NCBI RefSeq assembly: GCF_035998675.1
Contig: NZ_DASYHI010000024.1
Span: 124,001-188,000 of the forward strand
Direction: 5' to 3'
Source of the DNA: Telluribacter sp035998675
GTDB taxonomy: Bacteria > Bacteroidota > Bacteroidia > Cytophagales > Spirosomataceae
DNA: 64,000 bases
Positions 26,086 through 33,375 of the stretch are shown here, piece after piece (the stretch's first letter is position 1; every line of letters starts with the position of its first letter). The position numbers were made by a program, and so were the translations under genes. The notes beneath the pieces were generated by a model, which saw only the letters and a list, made by a program, of their open reading frames with translations, had not been told where the DNA came from and ran no database searches.

Positions 26086-27801
26086 CTAGCTGAGCCAGCC
26101 CTCGACTTCCTCCTTCTGAGGCATGGGGGCGTCTATTTTTAGTTTCTTACGCATGCCGCCCAGGTCATTAAATACCTTGTTGGGGTTAGCGCCTTTGAGT
26201 TGCTCTATAGTCAGCAGGCCCATTTTCTGTAGGGCCGGTACCCATAATTTGGGTACTCCGGCTGCTTCGTAGTCGGCCTCGGTGGCTACTTCGGGCTTCT
26301 TTTCGGCGCGCATCTGCGGGAAGAAAAGTACTTCCTGAATGCTGGCGTTGTTGGTGAGCAGCATGGTAAGGCGGTCAATGCCGATACCGATACCGGCGGT
26401 AGGTGGCATGCCGTATTCAAGCGCCCGCAGGAAGTCGTCGTCCATTTCCATGGCTTCGTCGTCACCGCGCTCCTTCAGGCGCAGTTGGTCCTCAAACCGC
26501 TCCCGCTGGTCAATGGGGTCGTTTAGCTCCGAGTAGGCATTGGCGATTTCTTTTCCGTTTACAAACAGCTCAAAGCGCTCCACCCGGCCCGGTTTGCTGC
26601 GGTGCTTCTTGGTCAGCGGCGACATCTCGACCGGATGGTCAATGATGAAGGTAGGCTGAATAATATTGGCCTCTACCTTTTCCCCGAATATCTCGTCAAT
26701 AAGCTTGCCTTTGCCCATGCTATCGTTGATCTCCATGCCCCATTCGCGGCACTGCGCCTGTAACGACGCCAGATCCTGCGCTTCCACGTTGACGCCAGTG
26801 TACTTCTCAATGGCTTCGGTAATACTCAGGCGCGGGTAAGGACCGGCAAAGTCCAGCTCTTTATCGCCGAAGGTAGCTTTGGTTGTCCCGTTTACAGCCT
26901 CCGCCACCTGCTCAAGTACCTGCTCGGTCATCTGCATCATCCAGTGGTAGTCTTTGTAAGCAACGTATAGTTCTACCGTTGTAAATTCCGGATTGTGCGT
27001 ACGGTCCATACCTTCGTTCCGGAACAGTTTCCCGAATTCATATACGCCATCAAATCCGCCCACAATCAGCCGCTTGAGGTGCAGTTCGGTGGCGATGCGC
27101 AGGTACAGGTCTTCGTCGAGGGCGTTGTGGTGCGTTTTGAAAGGTCGTGCCGCCGCACCGCCGTGGATAGTCTGCAGCACGGGAGTTTCTACTTCCAGCC
27201 AGCCTTTGCCGTCGAAGTACTGGCGCATGGTGGAGATGATCCGCGCCCGTTTCACAAATATATCCCGCACCTCCGGGTTCACGATCAGATCCACGTAACG
27301 CTGGCGGTACCGCAGCTCAGGGTCGGTAAAGCCGTCGTACACATTGCCTTCGTCGTCGCGTTTTACCACGGGCAGCGGCCGCAGCGACTTGGTCAGGATG
27401 TTAAATTCCTGGACATGGATGGAGATTTCGCCGGTTTGGGTAGTAAACACAAAACCTTTGGCTCCGATGATGTCGCCAATGTCGAGCAGTTTCTTGAAAA
27501 CGGTATTATAAAGTGATTTATCCTCGCCGGGGCACAGGTCGTCGCGGCGGAAGTACAACTGGATGCGTCCAGTATTATCCTGCAACTCGGCAAAGGAGGC
27601 GCTACCCATAATGCGGAAGTTCATGAGCCGCCCGGCTATGGACACACTCTTATAGTCCAGCTTCCGGTTTTCGTAATTTTTATGAATATCGGCGGCCGTC
27701 ACATTCACTTCAAATTCCTCGGCGGGGTAGGGGTCTATTCCCAGTCGCATGAGTTCTTCGCGCTTTTGCCGGCGTAGTAGCTCCTGTTCGCTAAGTAGCA
27801 T
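26086..27801 (-). CDS. lysS: lysyl-tRNA synthetase, class II
   Basis: Charges tRNA-Lys in the cytoplasm. Of its 571 residues, about 60-170 are the OB-fold anticodon-binding domain (VSIAGRLMNFRIMGSASFAEL). The catalytic core carries motif 1 near FVKRARIISTMRQYFDGKGWLEVETP, motif 2 at FRNEGMDRTHNPEF and motif 3 at GIGIGIDRLTMLL. The protein is about 70 residues longer than the E. coli enzyme. The extra C-terminal segment (after FFPQMRAEK) ends in a helix-hairpin-helix-like stretch, GLLTIEQLKGANPNKVFNDLGGMR, as seen in other Cytophagales. A likely -7 element is CAAAATTA on the plus strand at 27858-27865 (TAATTTTG on the coding strand). Confidence 0.97.
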   Translation of the reverse strand: MLLSEQELLRRQKREELMRLGIDPYPAEEFEVNVTAADIHKNYENRKLDYKSVSIAGRLMNFRIMGSASFAELQDNTGRIQLYFRRDDLCPGEDKSLYNTVFKKLLDIGDIIGAKGFVFTTQTGEISIHVQEFNILTKSLRPLPVVKRDDEGNVYDGFTDPELRYRQRYVDLIVNPEVRDIFVKRARIISTMRQYFDGKGWLEVETPVLQTIHGGAAARPFKTHHNALDEDLYLRIATELHLKRLIVGGFDGVYEFGKLFRNEGMDRTHNPEFTTVELYVAYKDYHWMMQMTEQVLEQVAEAVNGTTKATFGDKELDFAGPYPRLSITEAIEKYTGVNVEAQDLASLQAQCREWGMEINDSMGKGKLIDEIFGEKVEANIIQPTFIIDHPVEMSPLTKKHRSKPGRVERFELFVNGKEIANAYSELNDPIDQRERFEDQLRLKERGDDEAMEMDDDFLRALEYGMPPTAGIGIGIDRLTMLLTNNASIQEVLFFPQMRAEKKPEVATEADYEAAGVPKLWVPALQKMGLLTIEQLKGANPNKVFNDLGGMRKKLKIDAPMPQKEEVEGWLS

Positions 27802-27857
27802 TGTAATTCTTAGATAGTTATGGAAATGGTTAACTCTTTGAGTGGCAATTCGGTGCG

Positions 27858-27865
27858 CAAAATTA
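27858..27865 (-). promoter_or_regulatory. -7 promoter element for lysS
   Basis: Read on the minus strand this is TAATTTTG, an exact TAnnTTTG match 57 bp before the lysS ATG. The -33 TTG is not evident. Confidence 0.4.
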
Positions 27866-27917
27866 GTAAAATTTCGTCGGGTACAGCCATATTATGTAAG
27901 AGAGAAAGTCAAGTTAG

Positions 27918-27965
27918 AATTTATACCTCAACTATTGATGCATAATAAAATTAGGTATAAATTTG
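27918..27965 (+). promoter_or_regulatory. padR promoter enclosed by a perfect inverted repeat (candidate operator)
   Basis: A textbook Bacteroidota promoter is present: TTG at 27935-27937, a 20 bp spacer, and TAAATTTG at 27958-27965. A perfect 11 bp inverted repeat, AATTTATACCT (27918-27928) and AGGTATAAATT (27953-27963), encloses the -33 box and covers the -7 box. Binding of a dimer, most simply the PadR product itself, would block polymerase. The arms are visible; autoregulation is inferred from family habit. Confidence 0.65.
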
Positions 27966-27993
27966 CCCTTGTACGACAACTAAAAGAAGCACC

Positions 27994-28332
27994 ATGAACA
28001 ACTCTCAACTATATAAAGGCAGCCTTAGTACCGTACTGCTGAAGCTGTTGAAAGAGAATGGCCGTATGTACGGCTACGAAATGACGCAGAAAGTAAAGGA
28101 ACTCACCGCCAATGAGGTAGCCCTTAACGAAGGGGCGCTGTATCCGGCTCTGCACCGGCTGGAAGCCGATGGGCTGCTTACGGCCGAAGTGGTACCCGTC
28201 GGAAACCGGATGCGTAAGTACTATACTATTACCCCCAAAGGACAAACGGAGACCGAAAGCCGACTGGCCGAACTGGAAGAGTTCGTGAGACACATGCAGC
28301 AACTGCTGGGTGCAAAGCTGTCGCTGGGTTAA
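27994..28332 (+). CDS. PadR family transcriptional regulator
   Basis: Winged-helix repressor of 112 residues. The PadR N-terminal domain is clear: LYKGSLSTVLLKLL, MYGYEMTQKVKEL, then NEGALYPALHRLEADGLL (the DNA-reading helix and wing) and YYTITPKGQTE. The C-terminal dimer helix is short, as in PadR subfamily 2. It stands 65 bp upstream of a four-helix membrane protein gene, the usual arrangement for PadR/HAAS pairs in which the repressor controls itself and the membrane partner. Confidence 0.94.
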   Translation: MNNSQLYKGSLSTVLLKLLKENGRMYGYEMTQKVKELTANEVALNEGALYPALHRLEADGLLTAEVVPVGNRMRKYYTITPKGQTETESRLAELEEFVRHMQQLLGAKLSLG

Positions 28333-28397
28333 CAGGCTGGTTTTGAAGTTTTTCGGTTTAAAAATAACTTATTAATATTAAAATATCAGGTAGCACT

Positions 28398-29081
28398 ATG
28401 CAGACCTCTATTCACCTTACCGACTCGCAGATTGACACCCTTTATAGGTTTGTGAAGAAAAAAGACGTCGCCTACTACGACTTGCAACTTGAACTCGTGG
28501 ACCACCTGGCAAGCGAGGTGGAGCAACAACTGGCCGCCGATCCAACCGTCTCGTTTGAGTCGGCCTTGCAGAAAGTATACGCCCGGTTCGGGATTTTTGG
28601 CTTTACCGAAGTACTGGAAGAAAAGCAAAAGGCCCTGACGCATCGTGACCGACGGGTATGGTGGAAGTACCTGAAAGAGTTGTTCCGGCTTCCATTCCTG
28701 TTTAGCTCGGGCTTGGGAGCGCTGCTCCTGTGCGTTGCTTTTGACTACCTCGGGGCCTCTACTTTTCTGCTACTTAACGGCTCCCTGGCCGCGGCGGCGG
28801 GGGTGGCGGCTACCCTCTTTTTTATCAGAAGCCAACCTAAAAAAGGATATAGACTCTCTATAATTCAGTACTACCGCCTGCTCCAGGCGGCTATCTTTTT
28901 CAACCCCTACCAGAGCTTTTTTATTAGTTATATCCTATTGCTGCCTACGCTATCGGGAGGTTGGATGCTGCTCATTCCGCTGCTTTGCTGGCTGAGTTGG
29001 CTCTTTCTGGTGGCCGGTGTGATGGCTTATCAGGGACTCCTGCGCGAGCAGCAGCGACTCTATCCACTGGCTTTTGTCTGA
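28398..29081 (+). CDS. PadR-associated membrane protein with N-terminal HAAS-like helical domain
   Basis: A 227-residue protein. The first 80 residues form a soluble helical domain (DSQIDTLYRFVKKK, YDLQLELVDHLASEVEQQL) resembling the HAAS/DUF1700 fold that commonly accompanies PadR. About four membrane helices follow from residue 100 to 220 (SGLGALLLCVAFDYLG, LAAAAGVAATLFFI, SYILLLPTLSGGWM, LLCWLSWLFLVAGVMAY). Its biochemical role is unknown. Partners elsewhere are often ABC-type or stress-linked permeases. The fpg gene follows 56 bp later. Confidence 0.75.
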   Translation: MQTSIHLTDSQIDTLYRFVKKKDVAYYDLQLELVDHLASEVEQQLAADPTVSFESALQKVYARFGIFGFTEVLEEKQKALTHRDRRVWWKYLKELFRLPFLFSSGLGALLLCVAFDYLGASTFLLLNGSLAAAAGVAATLFFIRSQPKKGYRLSIIQYYRLLQAAIFFNPYQSFFISYILLLPTLSGGWMLLIPLLCWLSWLFLVAGVMAYQGLLREQQRLYPLAFV

Positions 29082-29137
29082 CAAACCATTTGGGTCGGCA
29101 GGGGGTTACACAACCGATAAACTTACCGCTACCCCCT

Positions 29138-29950
29138 ATGCCCGAACTACCCGAAGTAGAAGGATACCGCCGCTACCTGGAAGCCACCTCGCTGCACCAG
29201 CCCGTTGAAGGCCTGGACGTAGAAGACACCAAATTACTGACTACTGAGCACGCCCTGCTGCTTGATACGCTGGCCGGAGCCTCCTTCGTGGGTACTCGTC
29301 GGGTCGGCAAAAACCTGTTTGTGCTGACAGACCGGCCGGGTGTAGTTCTGCACATGCACTTTGGTATGACCGGCGACCTGGAGTACTACCACCAGTCGCT
29401 GGACCGCCCGCGCCACGCCCGTGTCGTCATCTACTTCCGGAGTGGGTACAATCTGGGTTTTATCTGTCCGCGCAAGTTTGAACGCATGGGGCTGGTCCAT
29501 GATATTGAAACCTACCTGCGCGACAAGAAAATCGGGAAAGATGCCCTCGAGATGACCGTAGAGGACTTCGCCATTGTGCTGGCCAGCCGTAAAACCGCTA
29601 TCAAATCGGCCCTGCTCGACCAGCAGGTCGCCGCCGGCGTAGGGAATTGGATTGCCGACGAGCTGCTTTTTCAGGCGGGTATCCATCCCGAAAAACCGGC
29701 TAATCAGCTATCGGAGCAGGAGGTACAAGCCCTGCACGCCGCCACGCAGCAAGTACTTCATACAGCTATTGAAAAGGAAGCCCGCTACGCCGATTTTCCG
29801 CCTTCCTACCTCATCCACGCCCGGGCCTGGGATACCTCTCCTTACGAAGATAAAGAGCAGCACCGCTCCTGCCCCCGCTGCCATACGCCTATCACGCAGA
29901 TTCGGGTTGGGGGGCGCAGTACTTATTATTGTGAAGAGTGTCAGGGGTAA
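29138..29950 (+). CDS. mutM: Fpg/Nei family DNA glycosylase
   Basis: Base-excision repair enzyme of 270 residues that removes oxidised bases such as 8-oxoguanine and nicks the strand. The chain must begin MPELPEVE, because the amino group of the first Pro is the catalytic nucleophile; this fixes the ATG at 29138 against longer in-frame starts. Other hallmarks are the beta-hairpin Lys (RVGKNLFV), the H2TH segment VAAGVGNWIADELLFQAGIHPE (in two parts) and the C-terminal zinc finger CPRC with CEEC. Fpg and Nei subfamilies cannot be separated with certainty by eye. Confidence 0.93.
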   Translation: MPELPEVEGYRRYLEATSLHQPVEGLDVEDTKLLTTEHALLLDTLAGASFVGTRRVGKNLFVLTDRPGVVLHMHFGMTGDLEYYHQSLDRPRHARVVIYFRSGYNLGFICPRKFERMGLVHDIETYLRDKKIGKDALEMTVEDFAIVLASRKTAIKSALLDQQVAAGVGNWIADELLFQAGIHPEKPANQLSEQEVQALHAATQQVLHTAIEKEARYADFPPSYLIHARAWDTSPYEDKEQHRSCPRCHTPITQIRVGGRSTYYCEECQG

Positions 29951-30010
29951 ACCGTCGCCTGCGGGTTATCAGGGTAAAAATTGGTATATTTGTATATCAC
30001 CTTATTGGCT

Positions 30011-30226
30011 ATGACTACCGAACAAAAAAAAATAGCGTTGATAAGCAAAATCGCCAACCTGGAAGATGAGCAACTCCTGGAAGCCGTAGGGCTGCTACTG
30101 GAAGAGTCGTTGCCTAAAGCTCCAAGAGAGCCGGGATGGGGTAAGGGAATTTTTACCTATGTATCGGATGATTTCGATAATTTTATTCCCCCTGGCTTCG
30201 ATGAAGACAATGAAATATTTCCTTGA
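30011..30226 (+). CDS. VapB-like antitoxin of a type II toxin-antitoxin pair
   Basis: Acidic 71-residue protein. The N-terminal helical part (EQKKIALISKIANLEDEQLLEAVGLLLEE) resembles the small helical antitoxins that precede PIN toxins in cyanobacteria and Bacteroidota. The C-terminus is disordered and acidic (DDFDNFIPPGFDEDNEIFP), suited to wrapping the toxin active site. No ribbon-helix-helix or AbrB fold is evident. The toxin gene overlaps its last 26 bases, which gives coupled translation. Confidence 0.82.
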   Translation: MTTEQKKIALISKIANLEDEQLLEAVGLLLEESLPKAPREPGWGKGIFTYVSDDFDNFIPPGFDEDNEIFP

Positions 30227-30602
30227 TACTCACATCCTTATATGGCATGCCGAGGAAAGTTCACTCTTGAACTCTAATGTGTTGGCTATCATTAGAAATC
30301 CGGCTAATATAGTCTATGTCAGTCATGCCTCTTTTTGGGAAATAGTTATAAAATCGTCTATTGGAAAGCTCAAAATGTCAGTTTCGCTGTTAGAACTGCG
30401 GCGATTGGTTATCCAGAATCAATTTCAAATTCTGGATTTTGATTTTAAGCATTACGAAACGTTTGAATCACTTCCTTTCTTCCACAATGACCCCTTTGAT
30501 CGGATGTTGATAGCACAGGCTATCGCCGAAGATATGACGCTTATTACTCAGGATGACAAATTAGCGCCTTACCAACCCCAAGTTTCCATTCTCTGGAACT
30601 AA
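30201..30602 (+). CDS. vapC: PIN-domain ribonuclease toxin (VapC-like)
   Basis: Toxin of about 133 residues. The PIN acidic residues are present in order: Asp in KYFLDTHILIWH, Glu in SFWEIVIKSSIGKL, and Asp in NDPFDRMLIAQA and ITQDDKL. This subgroup (COG3744) cleaves RNA when its antitoxin is lost. Starts at 30201 (MKTMKYF) or 30210 (MKYF) are both possible. It is more AT-rich than its neighbours, which fits recent transfer, and it lies immediately upstream of the P1 peptidase gene. Confidence 0.92.
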   Translation: MKTMKYFLDTHILIWHAEESSLLNSNVLAIIRNPANIVYVSHASFWEIVIKSSIGKLKMSVSLLELRRLVIQNQFQILDFDFKHYETFESLPFFHNDPFDRMLIAQAIAEDMTLITQDDKLAPYQPQVSILWN

Positions 30603-30623
30603 CCTTCGCTTCCTGACTTCTCT

Positions 30624-31739
30624 ATGAGATTTTTTCTCCTACCCTTACTGCTCATTTTTTGTTTTGTGGATATACATGCTCAACAACGTCCCCGCGAACT
30701 GGGAATAAAAATCGGGGTACTACCTACGGGTACGCATAATGCCATTACGGACGTAGCCGGGGTCAAAGTGGGGCAGGTAACGCTGGTACAGGGGGCCGAT
30801 GTACGTACCGGTGTCACGGCCATTCTTCCGCAGGAGGGCAACCTGTTTCAGCAGAAAGTACCTGCCGCCATCTACATCGGGAATGGCTTCGGAAAGCTGG
30901 CGGGCTACACGCAGGTAGAGGAACTGGGTACCCTCGAAACCCCCGTTGTCCTAACCAATACCCTCAACGTACCTACCGCCACCGACGCCCTCATCGACTG
31001 GACACTCAGCCAGGGCGGTAATCAGCAGGTACGCTCGGTGAATCCCGTAGTGGGTGAAACCAACGATGGGTACCTCAACGATATTCGGGGGCGGCATGTC
31101 CGGAAAGAGCACGTACTTGAAGCGCTACAAAAAGCGCAGGGTGGTGCCGTAGCCGAAGGCAATGTCGGCGCCGGTACGGGTACCGTGTGCTTTGGGTGGA
31201 AAGGGGGCATAGGTACTTCCTCGCGCAAGCTGCCCGCCAAACTCGGCGGCTATACCGTAGGGGTACTGGTGCAGACCAACTTCGGTGGTGTACTTCAGAT
31301 AGACGGCGTACCAATTGGGGAAGAACTGGGCAAATACTCGTTTAAAGAATCGCTGGATAAGTCGTCCGACGGCTCCTGCATGATGGTGGTAGCCACCGAC
31401 GCGCCGCTTGACGCCCGAAATCTCAAGCGGCTGGCTAAGCGGGTGTTTATGGGACTGGCCCGCACGGGCGGTATCGCCTCCAACGGCAGCGGCGACTACG
31501 TCATTGCCTTCTCAACGGCCTACCGTATCCCCCACGATACCAACCAGCCCACCGCCCCTGTCACGCTCCTGCACAATGACTACATGTCGCCCCTGTTCCT
31601 GGCCGCCATTGAAGCGACCGAGGAGGCCATCGTCAACTCCCTCTTCATGGCCGAAACCATGACGGGTACCCAGGGTCATACCGTAGAGGCGCTGCCGAAG
31701 CAGAAGGTACTTGAATTGATGAAGCAGTACGGGCGGTAG
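30624..31739 (+). CDS. P1 family (DmpA-like) autoprocessing aminopeptidase, exported
   Basis: N-terminal nucleophile hydrolase of 371 residues acting on N-terminal residues of peptides and amides. The signal peptide ends near FVDIHAQ. Family motifs include LPTGTHNAITDVAGVKVGQ, VVLTNTLNVPTATDA, VGAGTGTVCFGWKGG and the autocleavage region GIASNGSGDYVIAFS, where cleavage before Ser289 would free the catalytic serine. The last 12 codons are repeated 0.8 kb downstream, where the copy continues ADEVRRG before its stop. The present stop may therefore be secondary, caused by insertion of the downstream cassette. Confidence 0.92.
   Translation: MRFFLLPLLLIFCFVDIHAQQRPRELGIKIGVLPTGTHNAITDVAGVKVGQVTLVQGADVRTGVTAILPQEGNLFQQKVPAAIYIGNGFGKLAGYTQVEELGTLETPVVLTNTLNVPTATDALIDWTLSQGGNQQVRSVNPVVGETNDGYLNDIRGRHVRKEHVLEALQKAQGGAVAEGNVGAGTGTVCFGWKGGIGTSSRKLPAKLGGYTVGVLVQTNFGGVLQIDGVPIGEELGKYSFKESLDKSSDGSCMMVVATDAPLDARNLKRLAKRVFMGLARTGGIASNGSGDYVIAFSTAYRIPHDTNQPTAPVTLLHNDYMSPLFLAAIEATEEAIVNSLFMAETMTGTQGHTVEALPKQKVLELMKQYGR
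31701..31736 (+). repeat. left copy of a 36 bp direct repeat (end of P1 peptidase gene)
   Basis: This stretch is identical to 32533-32568 except for one T to C change. Weaker similarity extends upstream (CCGTAGAGG against CCGTCGAGG). It encodes the C-terminal QKVLELMKQYGR of the P1 peptidase. Confidence 0.92.
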
Positions 31740-31759
31740 GTATCTACTGGTTTCTATTG

Positions 31760-31767
31760 TATATTTG
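31760..31767 (+). promoter_or_regulatory. -7 promoter element of the nucleotidyltransferase cassette
   Basis: TATATTTG is an exact TAnnTTTG match 19 bp before the ATG of the DUF6932-like gene. No -33 TTG is seen. Confidence 0.45.
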
Positions 31768-31785
31768 AAGTACCCTACGTCTGCT

Positions 31786-32274
31786 ATGGAGCTTACCTTT
31801 GATATAAGAGGAAATGTAACGCCTGCTCACAAGGTTAATCTGAATATTGACGATGTAAAACAGATATTCGTTAATTCATTTGAACCTGATTCAACCCGGT
31901 ATCCTATTTTTAAACGGTACGAGCAATTTTTAGCTGATTTTGCTAATTTGGTAACTCCAACTTTTACTCAGTGGATAAATGGGAGTTTTATAAGTACCTC
32001 CGTCAATCCAAATGATATAGATTTTGTTACGCTTATAGACGCTGAAATCTATCAGCTACACCAGGCGCTAATAGAGCAGTGGTTCCGCTTGCAGGGGGCA
32101 CGGAACTTGTACGGAGTAGATGCGTATACCATAAGGCATTACCCTGAACACCACGAACGAAGATGGCAGACCGAGATGGATTTGGCTTACTGGAACAACT
32201 GGTTCAGCCGGACGAGGGCTAACCGGGCAGGCCATAAATTTAATAAGGGGTTTGTAGAACTAAACTTTCCATAA
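31786..32274 (+). CDS. DUF6932-like nucleotidyltransferase-fold protein
   Basis: A 162-residue AT-rich gene. The motif INGSFISTSVNPNDIDFVTL is a minimal nucleotidyltransferase signature: the GSF loop followed by an N-D-I-D pair that would hold metal ions. A further conserved acidic residue could be Asp in the DLAYWNNWF part. This resembles DUF6932 and other MNT/AbiEii-like transferases, several of which act in toxin-antitoxin or phage-defence pairs. The ATG at 31786 is preferred to a TTG at 31765. It is followed after 4 bp by a small helical gene, and the pair sits between two direct repeats. Function is inferred only from fold. Confidence 0.72.
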   Translation: MELTFDIRGNVTPAHKVNLNIDDVKQIFVNSFEPDSTRYPIFKRYEQFLADFANLVTPTFTQWINGSFISTSVNPNDIDFVTLIDAEIYQLHQALIEQWFRLQGARNLYGVDAYTIRHYPEHHERRWQTEMDLAYWNNWFSRTRANRAGHKFNKGFVELNFP

Positions 32275-32278
32275 AGCT

Positions 32279-32485
32279 ATGGCTCACACTATCTCAGAAC
32301 GAGCAGCGCGTACTGCCGATATACTAGAGAGTATTGATGAACTCAATAAAATGATCGCCTTTCACCGCGACCAAAGCCGGGATGCCTCTATGCAGGCTCA
32401 ATATGAATCAATGCGCCAGGAGCTACTACAGGAATTAGTTACACTGCTTGCTTCTTTCGACATTCCTGTAAGGATAGCGGCCTGA
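32279..32485 (+). CDS. small helical partner of the nucleotidyltransferase-like gene
   Basis: A 68-residue protein made almost entirely of predicted helix (ARTADILESIDELNKMIAFH, MRQELLQELVTLLASF), with no recognised family. Its ATG follows the upstream stop by 4 bp, so the two are almost surely co-translated. It could be the antitoxin/HEPN-like or structural partner of the transferase. A HEPN RxxxxH motif is not present. Confidence 0.65.
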   Translation: MAHTISERAARTADILESIDELNKMIAFHRDQSRDASMQAQYESMRQELLQELVTLLASFDIPVRIAA

Positions 32486-32512
32486 CGCTGACGGCCTTTA
32501 AGCAAAAGAAAA

Positions 32513-32592
32513 CCTCCGTCGAGGTTCTAAGCCAGAAGGTACTTGAACTGATGAAGCAGTACGGGCGGGCGGATGAAGTGAGAAGGGGCTAA
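32513..32592 (+). pseudogene. 3' fragment of a P1 peptidase gene beyond the cassette
   Basis: The sequence still encodes SQKVLELMKQYGR followed by ADEVRRG and a stop at 32590-32592, matching the P1 peptidase C-terminus and extending it by seven residues. Either a cassette was inserted into the end of the gene with duplication of its 3' tail, or a tandem gene copy has been lost except for its end. Confidence 0.75.
32533..32568 (+). repeat. right copy of the 36 bp direct repeat
   Basis: One mismatch to 31701-31736. Together the copies enclose the nucleotidyltransferase cassette (about 0.8 kb). Confidence 0.92.
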
Positions 32593-33299
32593 TTTTTCTT
32601 TGTAAGGTACTTTTCCAGCTTCAAAGGCGACTCACCCTCACTAATAGCCATTACCGTTCCTTCCGGACTGATTAGCAGGAAAGAGGGAGAATTAGGCAAA
32701 GCATAGCGATGTACGAAGCCCTTAGAGTCCGGAATGGGAATAAAAGATAGCTTAAATTCCTCCACGGCTTGCCGACACTCCTCAGCCGAGCTGTAATTAA
32801 CTACCCCCAACGAAATCACCGGTATCCCTTTGGCCGCAGCCTTGGTAAGCAAGGTACCCAGGTCTTTAGCCAGATTCGTACTAAGATGAGGCTTACTCAG
32901 CTTTAACCAGAAACTGAGCAGCACGTAACTGCCTTTCAATTCACTGGAGCTATAAACCTTGTCATCTACTCCTTTCATGACAAAGGGCGCTACCGGCTGC
33001 CCCACCTTTTGTTTCTCGTACTCATCAAAAGGATTAAAATAGTTTGTCTCCCGTTCCTCTTTGGTCTTTTTATGTACCGAGTGGTAATCCAGCTGTCCGT
33101 ATTTATCGTAGAAAGGAATAAATACGTAGCCGGTTGGGTCCGCCCGCATCAGCTTTTCAAACTCCTTGTAAGGCAGCGGCTGGCCGGTAGCCTTATCGTA
33201 GAGCTTACTGGATGGATCGATGCGGGTAGTAGTACCGTACTGGGCAAAACAGAGCTGGGAAGACAGCGCAAGTAGAACTGAAAGGCAAAGAATTCGCAT
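32589..33299 (-). CDS. exported thioredoxin-fold (TlpA/AhpC-like) protein lacking the redox cysteines
   Basis: Secreted 236-residue protein with a signal peptide (ending at CFAQ). Residues from about 97 on follow the TlpA pattern: VGQPVAPFVMKGVDDKVYSSSELKGSYVLLSFW, here quoted in two halves as VGQPVAPFVMKG and SSELKGSYVLLSFW. The later strand LPNSPSFLLISPEGTV holds the usual cis-Pro. Where the CxxC motif should follow SFW, the sequence reads LKLSKPHLS with no cysteine. It therefore cannot be a thiol-disulfide oxidoreductase and may be a structural or binding derivative. The first 90 residues are unlike known domains. Confidence 0.72.
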   Translation of the reverse strand: MRILCLSVLLALSSQLCFAQYGTTTRIDPSSKLYDKATGQPLPYKEFEKLMRADPTGYVFIPFYDKYGQLDYHSVHKKTKEERETNYFNPFDEYEKQKVGQPVAPFVMKGVDDKVYSSSELKGSYVLLSFWLKLSKPHLSTNLAKDLGTLLTKAAAKGIPVISLGVVNYSSAEECRQAVEEFKLSFIPIPDSKGFVHRYALPNSPSFLLISPEGTVMAISEGESPLKLEKYLTKKN

Positions 33300-33375
33300 G
33301 AGCGTAGGTGGTATGGTGGTTTACATATGCGGCAAAAGTATTTATTCTCTGCTTACGCTGCAATATAGTACCACA

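Noticed and set aside
28961..29137. 59-residue N-terminal extension of the Fpg/Nei gene
   Set aside because: The catalytic mechanism needs Pro directly after the initiator Met, so the start must be at 29138.
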